This document shows, one piece after another, positions 49,259 through 57,976 of a stretch of DNA of 64,000 nucleotides; the first letter of the stretch is position 1, and every line of letters begins with the position of its first letter. Both the position numbers and the translations under genes were made by a program. The notes under the pieces are model-generated. The model made no database searches. It had not been told where the DNA came from and saw nothing but the letters and a program-made list of their open reading frames with translations. Source of the stretch: Paraburkholderia largidicola (GTDB taxonomy: Bacteria; Pseudomonadota; Gammaproteobacteria; Burkholderiales; Burkholderiaceae); contig NZ_AP023174.1 of the NCBI RefSeq assembly GCF_013426895.1, positions 1,240,001 to 1,304,000 of the forward strand, read 5' to 3'.

Positions 49259-49261
49259 CAC

Positions 49262-49294
49262 AAAAAAAGCGGGCCCGGCAACCCCGAACCCGCT
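49262..49294 (-). terminator. Terminator of prlC
   Basis: On the minus strand AGCGGGTTCGG and CCGGGCCCGCT form an 11-bp stem with two G-U pairs, followed by seven T. It lies about 80 bp after the prlC stop. Confidence 0.8.
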
Positions 49295-49371
49295 CTCTAA
49301 GTTAGCTCCACAACACCGCAGAGCAACGAATCACAGACCAAACAAACCCGCGCTCCGCGGAATCAAAACCA

Positions 49372-51486
49372 TCAATGCGCCGCACCCGGCACCGCATCCG
49401 GCGCCATGCCATTGTGACGCAACAGCGCATCGATATTCGGCTCGCGGCCGCGGAACGCCTTGAACGATTCCATCGCAGGACGGCTGCCGCCCACTTCCAG
49501 AATCTCCTTGCGATAACGCGTGCCCGTTGCCGCATCGAGCACGCTGCCTTTACCCGCTTGCGCCGCTTCTTCGAACGCGGCGTAAGCATCGGCGGACAGC
49601 ACTTCGGCCCACTTGTAGCTGTAGTAGCCCGCCGCGTAGCCACCCGCGAAAATGTGGCTGAACGTACTCGGCCAGCGCGAGAACGACGCCTGCGGAATCA
49701 CGTGGAAGCGTTCGTTGATCTCGCGCGCCAGGTCGTTTGCGCTCTTCGCGCCAGACGTATCGAAGTCGACGTGCAACTTCATGTCGAACATCGAGAACAC
49801 GATCTGACGCAGCGTGCCCAGACCGCTCTGGAAATTCTTCGCGGCGAGCATCTTGTCGAACAGGTCGCGCGGCAGCGGCTTGGCCGTATCGACATGCGAC
49901 GTCATGTCGCTCAGCACGTCCCACTCCCAGCAGAAGTTCTCCATGAACTGCGACGGCAGTTCGACGGCATCCCATTCGACGCCGTTGATGCCCGACACGC
50001 CGAGTTCGTCGACGCGCGTCAGCATATGATGCAGGCCGTGACCGAACTCGTGGAACAGCGTGATCACTTCATCGTGCGTGAAGCACGCCGGCTTGCCGCC
50101 GACGGGCGCCGAGAAGTTGCAGGTCAGATACGCGACGGGCGTCTGCACCGCGCCGTTGACGGGTTTGCGGCGCGAGCGGGCGTCGTCCATCCACGCGCCG
50201 CCACGCTTGCCTTCTCGCGCGTACAGGTCCAGATAGAACTGCGCGACGAGACCGCCGTCCTGATTCTCGACGCGGAAGAAGCGCACGTCCGGGTACCACG
50301 TCGCCGCTTCGTCGCGGCGGATCTTCACGCCGAACAATGTCTCCGTGACCTTGAACAGCCCCTTGAGCACCGTGTCTTCCGGGAAGTACTGCTTGACCTC
50401 GTTCTCAGAGAACGAATAGCGCTTCTGACGCAGACGCTCGGCGGCAAACGTGACATCCCACGGCTGCATGTCGCTCATGCCGAGCTCGGTCGCAGCAAAC
50501 TCGCGCAGTTCTTTCCAGTCGTGCTCGGCGTGCGGACGTGCGCGCGTCGCGAGGTCTTCGAGGAACGCCATCACCTGCTCCGGCGACTCGGCCATCTTCG
50601 GCGCGAGCGACACCTCGGCGAAGTTCTTGAATCCAAGCATGTGCGCTTCTTCTTCGCGCAGCTTCAGAGCGTCGGCGACGATTCCCGTGTTGTCCCAGTC
50701 GGTGATGCCCTTGCCGTATTGCGGTCCGAGTTCCGACGCGCGCGTGACATAGGCGCGATACATCGTCTCGCGCATCGCGCGGTTTTCCGAGTACTGCATG
50801 ACGGGGAAGTACGACGGGAAATGCAGCGTGAACTTCCAGCCGCTCTTGCCTTCGCGCTCGGCCGCTTCGCGAGCGGCTTCGATCACGTCTTCGGGCAGGC
50901 CCGCCAGTTCGTCCTTGCTTTCTGCAATGAAGGCGTATGCATTCGTCGCATCGAGCACATGATCGGAGAATGCTTTCGACAGCGCGGCCTGGCGTTCCTG
51001 CAGTTCCGCGAAACGCGGCTTCTGATCTTCAGGCAGTTCGGCGCCCGACAGTCTGAAGTCACGCAGCGAGTTGTTCAGGATCTTCTTGCGTTCGCCCGTC
51101 AGCGATTCGAAATCATCGGCGGCGGCAATCGTCTTGTACTTTTCGTACAGCGCGAGATTCTGCCCGACGCTCGACCAGAACTCGGTGACGCGCGGCAGGT
51201 TCTCGCCGTACACGGCGCGCAGTTCGGGCGTATCGGCAACGGCGTTCAGGTGGCCGATCACGCCCCACGCGCGCGACAGCGGCTCCGTCGCGCGTTCGAC
51301 GGGCTCGACGACGTCGGCCCACGACGCCGGCGTCGACGGCTCGGCCGCGCGCTCGACGGCCGCGCTCGCGTTCGCGAGCAGCACATCGAGGGCAGGGGTC
51401 ACATGTTCGGGGCGGATCTCGCCAAAGCGCGGCAGATCGGAGAAATCGAGGAGCGGATTGTCGGATGTCGATTGAGATGTGGACAT
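49372..51486 (-). CDS. prlC: Oligopeptidase A (M3 metallopeptidase)
   Basis: The 704-residue zinc peptidase degrades peptides left by other proteases and cleaved signal peptides. The zinc site is HDEVITLFHEFGHGLHHML (HEFGH plus the downstream Glu in VELPSQFMENFCWEW), and the C-terminal part GGYAAGYYSYKWAEVLSADA is typical of M3 oligopeptidase A. The start MSTSQSTSDNPLLDF is chosen because the extension to 51618 has no ribosome site and little protein character. Its promoter region is shared with the divergent acyltransferase gene. Confidence 0.96.
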   Translation of the reverse strand: MSTSQSTSDNPLLDFSDLPRFGEIRPEHVTPALDVLLANASAAVERAAEPSTPASWADVVEPVERATEPLSRAWGVIGHLNAVADTPELRAVYGENLPRVTEFWSSVGQNLALYEKYKTIAAADDFESLTGERKKILNNSLRDFRLSGAELPEDQKPRFAELQERQAALSKAFSDHVLDATNAYAFIAESKDELAGLPEDVIEAAREAAEREGKSGWKFTLHFPSYFPVMQYSENRAMRETMYRAYVTRASELGPQYGKGITDWDNTGIVADALKLREEEAHMLGFKNFAEVSLAPKMAESPEQVMAFLEDLATRARPHAEHDWKELREFAATELGMSDMQPWDVTFAAERLRQKRYSFSENEVKQYFPEDTVLKGLFKVTETLFGVKIRRDEAATWYPDVRFFRVENQDGGLVAQFYLDLYAREGKRGGAWMDDARSRRKPVNGAVQTPVAYLTCNFSAPVGGKPACFTHDEVITLFHEFGHGLHHMLTRVDELGVSGINGVEWDAVELPSQFMENFCWEWDVLSDMTSHVDTAKPLPRDLFDKMLAAKNFQSGLGTLRQIVFSMFDMKLHVDFDTSGAKSANDLAREINERFHVIPQASFSRWPSTFSHIFAGGYAAGYYSYKWAEVLSADAYAAFEEAAQAGKGSVLDAATGTRYRKEILEVGGSRPAMESFKAFRGREPNIDALLRHNGMAPDAVPGAAH

Positions 51487-51898
51487 GATGCTTCCTGTCT
51501 GACGCGGTAAATGAACGCCCGGACGACGCGCATCCGGGCCTGAAACGTAAGCGGCGCGCATGACGCGCGCAGCACGCGACGCGTGCGCGCGGGTCGACGG
51601 GCGCCTTGCAACAGGCATATTGGGGCGCCGTTCGCCGTTTCCAACTGACTTCAGCTGATATCAGCCAATTTCCAGCCGGTTGCAGCACAAATTATCAGAA
51701 CTGCCGCTCACGCGCAGTGGTAGCGGGCTCAGACGTATTTGTACCAGAACAGGAGGGTGGGCAAGCGCACGGTCGCAGCGCGCGTTCTCGCGCATCGTTG
51801 AAGCATTCGCGCGCAGGCCGGCATCGCGCGTGGTTTCCGTATCCTTCAGTGGTCGTTCGCGTTCGCGCGGCGGCCCGCCAGCATCAGGTGGCCTCGCG
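51487..51898. other. Intergenic region between divergent prlC and acyltransferase genes
   Basis: No gene is recognised. It includes an exact 12-bp palindrome GCTGATATCAGC at 51654-51665, a possible operator. Confidence 0.4.
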
Positions 51899-53059
51899 AT
51901 GACTCCACATCCCCAAACCCTGTCGGACGCACTTGCACGCGATGCGAACAACTTCGATCTCGTGCGACTCGTCGCTGCGTGCGCCGTCGTCTATTGCAAT
52001 GCGTACGTGATCCAGCAGACGGATGCCGGCGATGGCATCGCGGCGGCGCTGGGCTTCGGCGGCGCGGGATATCTCGGCGTGTATGCATTCTTTCTGATGA
52101 GCGGGCTGCTGGTGAGCGCGAGCTTCGAGCGGCAGCGCTCGGTGCCGCGCTTCGTCGCGCTGCGGCTCGCGCGTTTGCTGCCCGCTGTGATTGGTGCGTC
52201 GCTGGTGGCGATCTTCGTCGTCGGGCCGATCTTCACGACGCTCGCACTGCATGACTATTTCATGTCGGGCGCCACATGGCGAAATCTCGATTATTTTTCG
52301 ACGCTCGTGATGAAACGCGGCTGGACATTGCCGGGTGTGTTCGAGCACAACCGTTTCGTGCGCGACATCTGCGCGCCGCTGTGGACGCTGCCGCTGCAGG
52401 TGCATTGCTATCTGCTGGTGCTCGTCATGGGCATGTTCGGCTTGCTGTCGACGCGTTGGCGCAGCGTGGTCGCCGTGTTGATCGCGGTGACCGTGTTTTC
52501 GGTGCGTCTGCGTCTGCCCGATCTGCAGATCGGCTGGCGCGATTTCACGGACAAGACGGGCGGCTATGCGTTCTTCCCTGAGCCGTTCTTCTTCCTCGGC
52601 ATGCTGCTGTACGGATGGCGCGAGCGCATCACCCTCAGCGGTCTGATGGCGTGCGGTCTGCTGCTGGTGTTTCTCGTGTTTCGCGACACGGCGGGCGCGC
52701 AGGCGCTGTTCTACATCGCGTTCGTCTATGGGCTGCTATGGGTGAGCGTGACGCCGATGCTGCGTCGCTGGGTACCGCGTCACGACTACTCGTACGCGAT
52801 CTATCTCTACGGCTTCATGGTTCAGCAATGCGTGGCGGCGCTCGCGCCGCGCATGCCGCCGATGCTGTCGATCGTCGTCAGCGCGCCGTTTATTTTTGTA
52901 CTGGCGGCGTTTTCGTCGCGCTGGATCGAGCAGCCGGTGATGAGCTGGTGCCGCAGGCGTGTCGCGCGTAGCGAAGCGCGTCAGCACGAACGCAGGAACG
53001 CGCCCGAAGCCCCGCCGATGCGCGCCGCCGACCTCGCGGTCCGCTGGCCGCCGCTTTGA
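51899..53059 (+). CDS. Acyltransferase-3 family membrane protein, catalytic His altered
   Basis: The 386-residue multi-helix protein (about ten helices) resembles OafA-type acyltransferases that modify surface polysaccharides or other glycans: NNFDLVRLVAACAVVYCNAY, GVYAFFLMSGLLVSASFERQ, RFVALRLARLLPAVIGAS. Members normally have a conserved His in the first helix (patterns like VYGHAY or SHSG). Here the equivalent reads VYCNAY, with Asn in place of His. If the family role of this His is general, the enzyme may be inactive or have another function. The start MTPHPQTLSDALARD is preferred; the frame to 51680 overlaps the shared promoter. The C-terminal about 35 residues are a charged tail. Confidence 0.8.
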   Translation: MTPHPQTLSDALARDANNFDLVRLVAACAVVYCNAYVIQQTDAGDGIAAALGFGGAGYLGVYAFFLMSGLLVSASFERQRSVPRFVALRLARLLPAVIGASLVAIFVVGPIFTTLALHDYFMSGATWRNLDYFSTLVMKRGWTLPGVFEHNRFVRDICAPLWTLPLQVHCYLLVLVMGMFGLLSTRWRSVVAVLIAVTVFSVRLRLPDLQIGWRDFTDKTGGYAFFPEPFFFLGMLLYGWRERITLSGLMACGLLLVFLVFRDTAGAQALFYIAFVYGLLWVSVTPMLRRWVPRHDYSYAIYLYGFMVQQCVAALAPRMPPMLSIVVSAPFIFVLAAFSSRWIEQPVMSWCRRRVARSEARQHERRNAPEAPPMRAADLAVRWPPL

Positions 53060-53162
53060 TGACCCGATGAGCCTGGTGTTTCCGCGACTGCGGATGGCGT
53101 GCGCCCGGCTCGTGTGACGAGCGGGGCGGCCGTTGATGACGCGCCCTGCGGCGCGTCGTTGC

Positions 53163-54020
53163 TCAGGCGTTGCCTGCGGCGCGCTCGGCCGCTTCGATCG
53201 TATTGACGAGCAGCATCGTAATGGTCATCGGACCGACGCCGCCCGGGACGGGCGTGATATGGCCGGCCACTTCCTTGACGTTCGCGAAATCGACGTCGCC
53301 GCACAGCTTGCCGTTCTCGTCGCGATTCATGCCGACGTCGATCACCGTCGCGCCGGGCTTCACCATGTCGGCCGTCAGCGTGTTGCGCAGGCCCGTCGCG
53401 ACCACGACGACATCCGCGTCGCGCGTGAACGCCGCGATGTCACGGGTCTTGCTGTGACAGATCGTGACCGTCGCGTTCGCTTCGAGCAGCAGCAGCGCCA
53501 TCGGCTTGCCGACGATGTTCGAGCGGCCGATCACGACGGCATTGGCGCCCTTCAGGTCGATGCCGTAAGCCTCGAACATCTTCATCACACCATACGGCGT
53601 GCACGGGCGGAACAGCGGCTTGCCCGTCATCAGCGCGCCAGCGTTCGCAACGTGAAAGCCGTCCACGTCTTTCTCGGGCGCGATCGCTTCGATCACCTTG
53701 TGGCTGTCGATGTGCTTCGGCAGCGGCAGTTGCACGAGAATGCCGTGGATGTTCGGATCGCGGTTGAGCGCGTCGATGCGCGCGAGCAGATCGGCTTCCG
53801 TCATCGTCGCGGGATAGCGGTCGTACGACGAGAACAGGCCGTTGTCCTCGCATGCTTTCACCTTGTTGCGGACGTAGACCTCGCTCGCCGGATTGTCGCC
53901 GACGAGCACGACGGCGAGACCCGGCTGGTGTCCACGGGCGGTGAGGGCGGCGGCGCGCGTGGCGACGTCGGCGCGCAAGGTCTTGGAAAGGGCGGTGCCG
54001 TCGATCAGTTTGGCTGTCAT
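53163..54020 (-). CDS. folD: Methylene-THF dehydrogenase / methenyl-THF cyclohydrolase
   Basis: The 285-residue bifunctional enzyme interconverts one-carbon folate forms. The catalytic region is [17 protein letters not shown] (Lys) and [20 protein letters not shown], and the Rossmann part is [20 protein letters not shown] and [20 protein letters not shown]. It uses NADP. A hairpin GACGCGCC/GGCGCGTC at 53138-53157 follows the stop but has no T tract, so termination is weak here. Confidence 0.96.
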   Translation of the reverse strand: MTAKLIDGTALSKTLRADVATRAAALTARGHQPGLAVVLVGDNPASEVYVRNKVKACEDNGLFSSYDRYPATMTEADLLARIDALNRDPNIHGILVQLPLPKHIDSHKVIEAIAPEKDVDGFHVANAGALMTGKPLFRPCTPYGVMKMFEAYGIDLKGANAVVIGRSNIVGKPMALLLLEANATVTICHSKTRDIAAFTRDADVVVVATGLRNTLTADMVKPGATVIDVGMNRDENGKLCGDVDFANVKEVAGHITPVPGGVGPMTITMLLVNTIEAAERAAGNA

Positions 54021-54361
54021 GGTCGGTCGAGAATGGGCGTTTCGGAATGCGGGCGGGGCAGGCAGGCGCGGGGCGTGTGATCACGTTGCCGCGCATGCCG
54101 CGCGTCGTGCTGCTGCGCATGCGCTCGCGGCGCGCGCCGTGACGGACGCCGCGAATCGCACGGATGGCGCTCGAAGGCAGGAACGGGTCGCATGCCGGAA
54201 AGCGCACGGCGCGAAAACCGCGCCGCAGCGAAGTTCGACATTATACCGTTGAGGCAACGCAACGGATGGCCAAGGGTGACGCCGAGCGAAACCGGCCAAC
54301 GGCGGCGCCGTCGAGTTGACAGACGCCGCCGCAAGCCACTCTGCGCAGGTTCAGCGCGCGC
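54021..54361. other. Intergenic region upstream of folD
   Basis: No gene is recognised. It carries the folD promoter and the 3' end of the DUF2950 transcript. Short frames on both strands look random. Confidence 0.5.
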
Positions 54362-55318
54362 TCAAGGCTGTGTCGCTTGCCAGGAAGCGTCGGGATTGAA
54401 CGACGTGATCGTGGACGCGGCGCGCGGCGTCTGCGGCCCGAGATTCTTCTCGTACACCTGGCCGTTCTGGTTGACGATGAAGCTCATCACGCCTGTCTTG
54501 CCGTATTCGGCCGGCCACGCGACGAGGCCGAAGCCCTTCGACAGCACGCCGTCCTGCACGTAGTTCTGCGCGCCGCCGTCGGCCTTCGCGCCTTGCGACG
54601 TGAGAATACGGTAGTGATAGCCGTAGTACGCTTCGCCCGGCGCGATCTGGTGCGGCATCGTCGCGGCGAGCGGTCCGAGCGGGCTTTCGGGCTCGCCGGG
54701 TGTCGTCGGCCAGTACAGGCCATCCTGCTTGCTGGGCGAGCTGATGAACTTCTGCGCGTAGTGCTGCGTCTGCTTGCGGTAATCGTTTTGCGCGTCGACA
54801 TACGCAAGCGACGTGAGAATCGCCGCGCGTTCGTTGCGGCCGATGCGGCGCGTGAGCATTTCATCCGTGGCGGCGGGCGTGTTGAACTGCCAGCCGCGCG
54901 CGGTCTGCACGATGGGAATCGGCAGCGTCCAGCCGTCGTCGCCGACAGCGAGATGCACGCTCTTGCGGCCCGCGTGCGGCGCCGGGTCATCGACGATCCG
55001 ATGGCCTTTCGCCCATTGCCCGAGGAACGCGTAGATGTCGTCCTCGCCGATAGTGGTGGTCGGGATGTAGCGCCCGAAGTTTTTACCGAGCACCTTTTCC
55101 ATCGCGGGATGATCGCTGGTCGCGAGCGCGTTGGCGAACGCACTGGCGGCGGCATCGGGCGTCGGGTAGACGGCCTGCGCGGCGGCAGGCTGGGCAGCCG
55201 CGAACATCGCTACGGCGGCCACTGCGGCGAGCGCGTGCGAAAGCGCCGCGCGCGGCGCGCTGCCGATGGCTGCGCGAATCGAATGGCGGGTGGGTACGGA
55301 GGTTGATTTGCCGGTCAT
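54362..55318 (-). CDS. Secreted DUF2950 protein
   Basis: The 318-residue protein has a signal peptide (about 48 residues, AAAQPAAAQA-VYPT). The mature part begins PDAAASAFANALATSDHPAM and contains KGHRIVDDPAPHAGRKSVHL, GYHYRILTSQGAKADGGAQN and the ending DASWQATQP, which fit DUF2950. The function is unknown. It is 80 bp after the DUF3300 gene on the same strand; these two families are commonly adjacent, so they probably act together outside the inner membrane. The longer frame to 55375 has no ribosome site. Confidence 0.88.
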   Translation of the reverse strand: MTGKSTSVPTRHSIRAAIGSAPRAALSHALAAVAAVAMFAAAQPAAAQAVYPTPDAAASAFANALATSDHPAMEKVLGKNFGRYIPTTTIGEDDIYAFLGQWAKGHRIVDDPAPHAGRKSVHLAVGDDGWTLPIPIVQTARGWQFNTPAATDEMLTRRIGRNERAAILTSLAYVDAQNDYRKQTQHYAQKFISSPSKQDGLYWPTTPGEPESPLGPLAATMPHQIAPGEAYYGYHYRILTSQGAKADGGAQNYVQDGVLSKGFGLVAWPAEYGKTGVMSFIVNQNGQVYEKNLGPQTPRAASTITSFNPDASWQATQP

Positions 55319-55398
55319 GACTGACTCCTGTCGACCAGAGCTGGCGCTCGAGCGGTGGCTTCTGGTCCGATCCAAGATGGTTGCTGTCGATGGTTCGT

Positions 55399-56748
55399 CT
55401 AGCGGCGATGGAATCCACCGCCGCCGTGGCCGCCGCCGAAGCCTCCGCCCCCGCCGCCACGCTGGAAGCCTCCGCCTCCACCGCCGCCGCCCCCATGGCC
55501 TCCGCCGAAGCCTCCGCCACCACCACCGCCGCCGGAACGTCCGGCACCGTTGAACTGCTGTCCGCCGCCGCCCCCGCCGAGCCGGTTGTTCGCGCCACCG
55601 TTGTTCGCCAGCGACTGTCGGCTCGCCTGGCCGCGCTGCAGCTCCTGCCGCGAGCCGGCGGCGTCGCCCGAGCCGCGCAACGCGTTGTCGCGGTTCAGGT
55701 TTTGCGCGCTGTTGCGGACATTGCCCGCGTTAGCGCCGCCCTGATGGATGTTCTGCACGCGCTGGCTTGCGTTACCGCTGAGGTTCTGGCCGGTGCGGTT
55801 CTGCAAGGTCTGCTCTGCCTGCGCGCGCGACGCGTCGCGCCCGCGGTACTGGTTGCGCTGAGCGGCGAGGTTGCTGTTGTTGAAATTGGCGTTGTTGCGA
55901 TTGAAATTCGCGTTGTTGCGGTTGATGTTCGCGTTGCGATTCCAGTTCGCGGTCGACGTATTCGAGTTGATCCGGTTGTTGACGTTGATGTTGTTGTAGC
56001 GATTGACGTTGATGTTGACGTCGTGGTTGTTCCAGTTGAAGCCGCCCCACAGCGAATTGGCGACGGCCACGCCCGCGCCGAACGCGAGTCCTGTCGCGAA
56101 GCCCGTCGCGATCGCGTAGCCGGGAGGCGGCGGCACATAGACGGGCGGATAGGCCGGGTAGGGCCAGGTGCCGTAGACGACGGTCGGGTTGTAGGTCGGC
56201 ACGTAGACCACCTGCGGATTCGCGGGCACGATCTGGATCGTGCTCTGTTCGACGATCACCTTCTGCTGCTCGCTCGATTTCAGATTGCCCGCCGACTGCG
56301 CCTGCTTGCGCAAGCGCTGTACCGAGTCCATCACGTCATTGGGCTGGGCCAGGAACGCGTTGCCGAGCTGCTGCACCCAATCGGGCTTCGAGGCCATCGT
56401 CTCCAGCACCTGCGGGAACGCGACCAGCGATTGCACGCTCGGGTCCCACGGTTCCGATGCGACGGCCTTCACGGCGTCGTCGCCCTTGTATTGCGAGTTC
56501 GCCTTCGACCATGCGGCGGCCGCTGTCACGTCCTGCGGGAACGTGGACGCCATCAGCACCTGGGCGAGCAGCGCATCGGGGTAGAGCGCGATGGGCGCGG
56601 TCAGCGAATCGAGTTGCTGGTTCGAGACTTTTGCCGGCGTCTGCGCGACGGCATCAGTGGGCGCGACGAAGCCTGTGGCGAGCGGCATGCCTGCCAGCGC
56701 CGCGCAGACGAGCCACGCGCGCGGCCTGTAGGGTCCGTAACCTTTCAC
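55399..56748 (-). CDS. Secreted DUF3300 protein with Asn- and Gly-rich tail
   Basis: The 449-residue protein starts with GTG (GGAGG 8 nt upstream) and has a signal peptide to about residue 35 (APTDAVAQ). The DUF3300 core covers LDSLTAPIALYPDALLAQVL, PQDVTAAAAWSKANSQYKGD and PDWVQQLGNAFLAQPNDVMD. A Pro-rich linker (YPAYPPVYVPPPPGYAI) follows, then an Asn-rich zone (NVNRYNNINVNNRINSNTST) and a Gly-rich end (GGGGGFGGGHGGGG). The tail looks structural or surface-exposed. It is probably co-transcribed with the DUF2950 gene. Confidence 0.88.
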   Translation of the reverse strand: MKGYGPYRPRAWLVCAALAGMPLATGFVAPTDAVAQTPAKVSNQQLDSLTAPIALYPDALLAQVLMASTFPQDVTAAAAWSKANSQYKGDDAVKAVASEPWDPSVQSLVAFPQVLETMASKPDWVQQLGNAFLAQPNDVMDSVQRLRKQAQSAGNLKSSEQQKVIVEQSTIQIVPANPQVVYVPTYNPTVVYGTWPYPAYPPVYVPPPPGYAIATGFATGLAFGAGVAVANSLWGGFNWNNHDVNINVNRYNNINVNNRINSNTSTANWNRNANINRNNANFNRNNANFNNSNLAAQRNQYRGRDASRAQAEQTLQNRTGQNLSGNASQRVQNIHQGGANAGNVRNSAQNLNRDNALRGSGDAAGSRQELQRGQASRQSLANNGGANNRLGGGGGGQQFNGAGRSGGGGGGGGFGGGHGGGGGGGGGFQRGGGGGGFGGGHGGGGFHRR

Positions 56749-57331
56749 GATGAGAACCTCCTTGCTGCGTTGTGAGCGCCACGGCTGCCGGGCCGAAGCC
56801 GGCGTGCCGCCACGCGGTCTTGTGGCAATGGAGCGACAAGCGGACGACGGTGTATCGCGACTGATAATGGAAGTGGACGGGACGCGCAAGGGCAATCTGA
56901 CGCCGCGGCGTGGTTCGTGGCGAGGGCGCTGCATGCGACGCGCATCGTGGCCAGCGATACACGCGTCGCGCCCGCATTGCACGTTTCGGGCATGGGTCGC
57001 TTTTTGGGTTGGTCTGGTATGTAAATTAGAAAGCGGAGCCGCGACTGTCAATGCGCGATGTCAAACGCGAACGCGGACGCGCGAACGGGGCGCGCTCGCG
57101 ATGCGAGACCGCCCGATCGTACGCAATGCGAATCGATTGGGATCGCTAAATGAAATGAGGGCGTCGCGCGCGACTATGATCGTGCGGGGAGAGGGAGAGT
57201 CGGCGCCAAAGACAGCGCCGCATGACGGCCCCGGCGGGCGTCAACGTTGCTTCATGCGCCTGCGCAACGAAGCGCAGGCGAAGATCGCCGCCATCGCGCG
57301 ATGACAAACGCGATGGGCAGTGCTTGCGGTA
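56749..57331. other. Intergenic region upstream of the DUF3300 gene
   Basis: No gene is recognised in these 583 bp. It holds the DUF3300 promoter and the end of the FixJ-type regulator transcript. Frames here lack ribosome sites. Confidence 0.5.
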
Positions 57332-57976
57332 TTACTGCGCCTGTTGAGGCTTGTTAGACAACGCGAGACGCAGCAGATCGGCGACCGTGTTCACGTTGAG
57401 CTTTTCCATGATGTTCGCGCGGTGCGCTTCGACCGTCTTGATGCTGATGCCGAGGTCGTCGGCAATCTGCTTGTTCAGGCGGCCCGCGATGATGCGCTCG
57501 AGCACCTGATGCTCGCGCGCGGTCAGCTTGCCGAGGCGCTCGGCCGCGGCGCGCTGCTGCTGCACGCTGCTGCTTTCGCTGCGCGCCTTGTCGAGCATGC
57601 GCTCCACCAGCTTGCGCAACTCGGCTTCGTCGAACGGCTTTTCGATGAAGTCCATCGCGCCTTTCTTCATGGTCGACACGGCCATCGGCACGTCGCCGTG
57701 ACCCGTCACGAAGATGATCGGGAGCAGCGTGTTGTCGGCGATCAGGCGTTCCTGCAGTTCGAGGCCGCTCATGCCCGACATCCGTACGTCGAGAATCAGG
57801 CACGCGATCTGGCCGGGATGCTGATGCGGCTGCCATGCGTCGATGAACTGCTCGGCGCTGGAGAAGCACTGAACGCGGTAGCCGTTCGCCTCCAGCAGCC
57901 AGCGCAGCGAATCTCGCACCGCCTCATCGTCGTCGACGACAAACACGGTTTCCTGTGTGGTAACTGGGGTGTTCAT
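57332..57976 (-). CDS. FixJ/TtrR-type response regulator
   Basis: The 214-residue regulator has a receiver (DDDE at 15-18, Asp63 in LILDVRMSG, Lys in IEKPFDEAELRKLVERML) and a C-terminal LuxR-type HTH (LTAREHQVLERIIAGRLNKQ / IADDLGISIKTVEAHRANIM). Its ATG overlaps the kinase stop (ATGA), so the two proteins are translationally coupled. Targets are unknown; the divergent aceE gene is the obvious candidate. Confidence 0.95.
   Translation of the reverse strand: MNTPVTTQETVFVVDDDEAVRDSLRWLLEANGYRVQCFSSAEQFIDAWQPHQHPGQIACLILDVRMSGMSGLELQERLIADNTLLPIIFVTGHGDVPMAVSTMKKGAMDFIEKPFDEAELRKLVERMLDKARSESSSVQQQRAAAERLGKLTAREHQVLERIIAGRLNKQIADDLGISIKTVEAHRANIMEKLNVNTVADLLRLALSNKPQQAQ

Noticed and set aside
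49375..51510. Long open frames antisense to prlC, aceE, hrpA and other genes
   Set aside because: They mirror GC-rich codon bias, lack ribosome sites and overlap well-supported genes.
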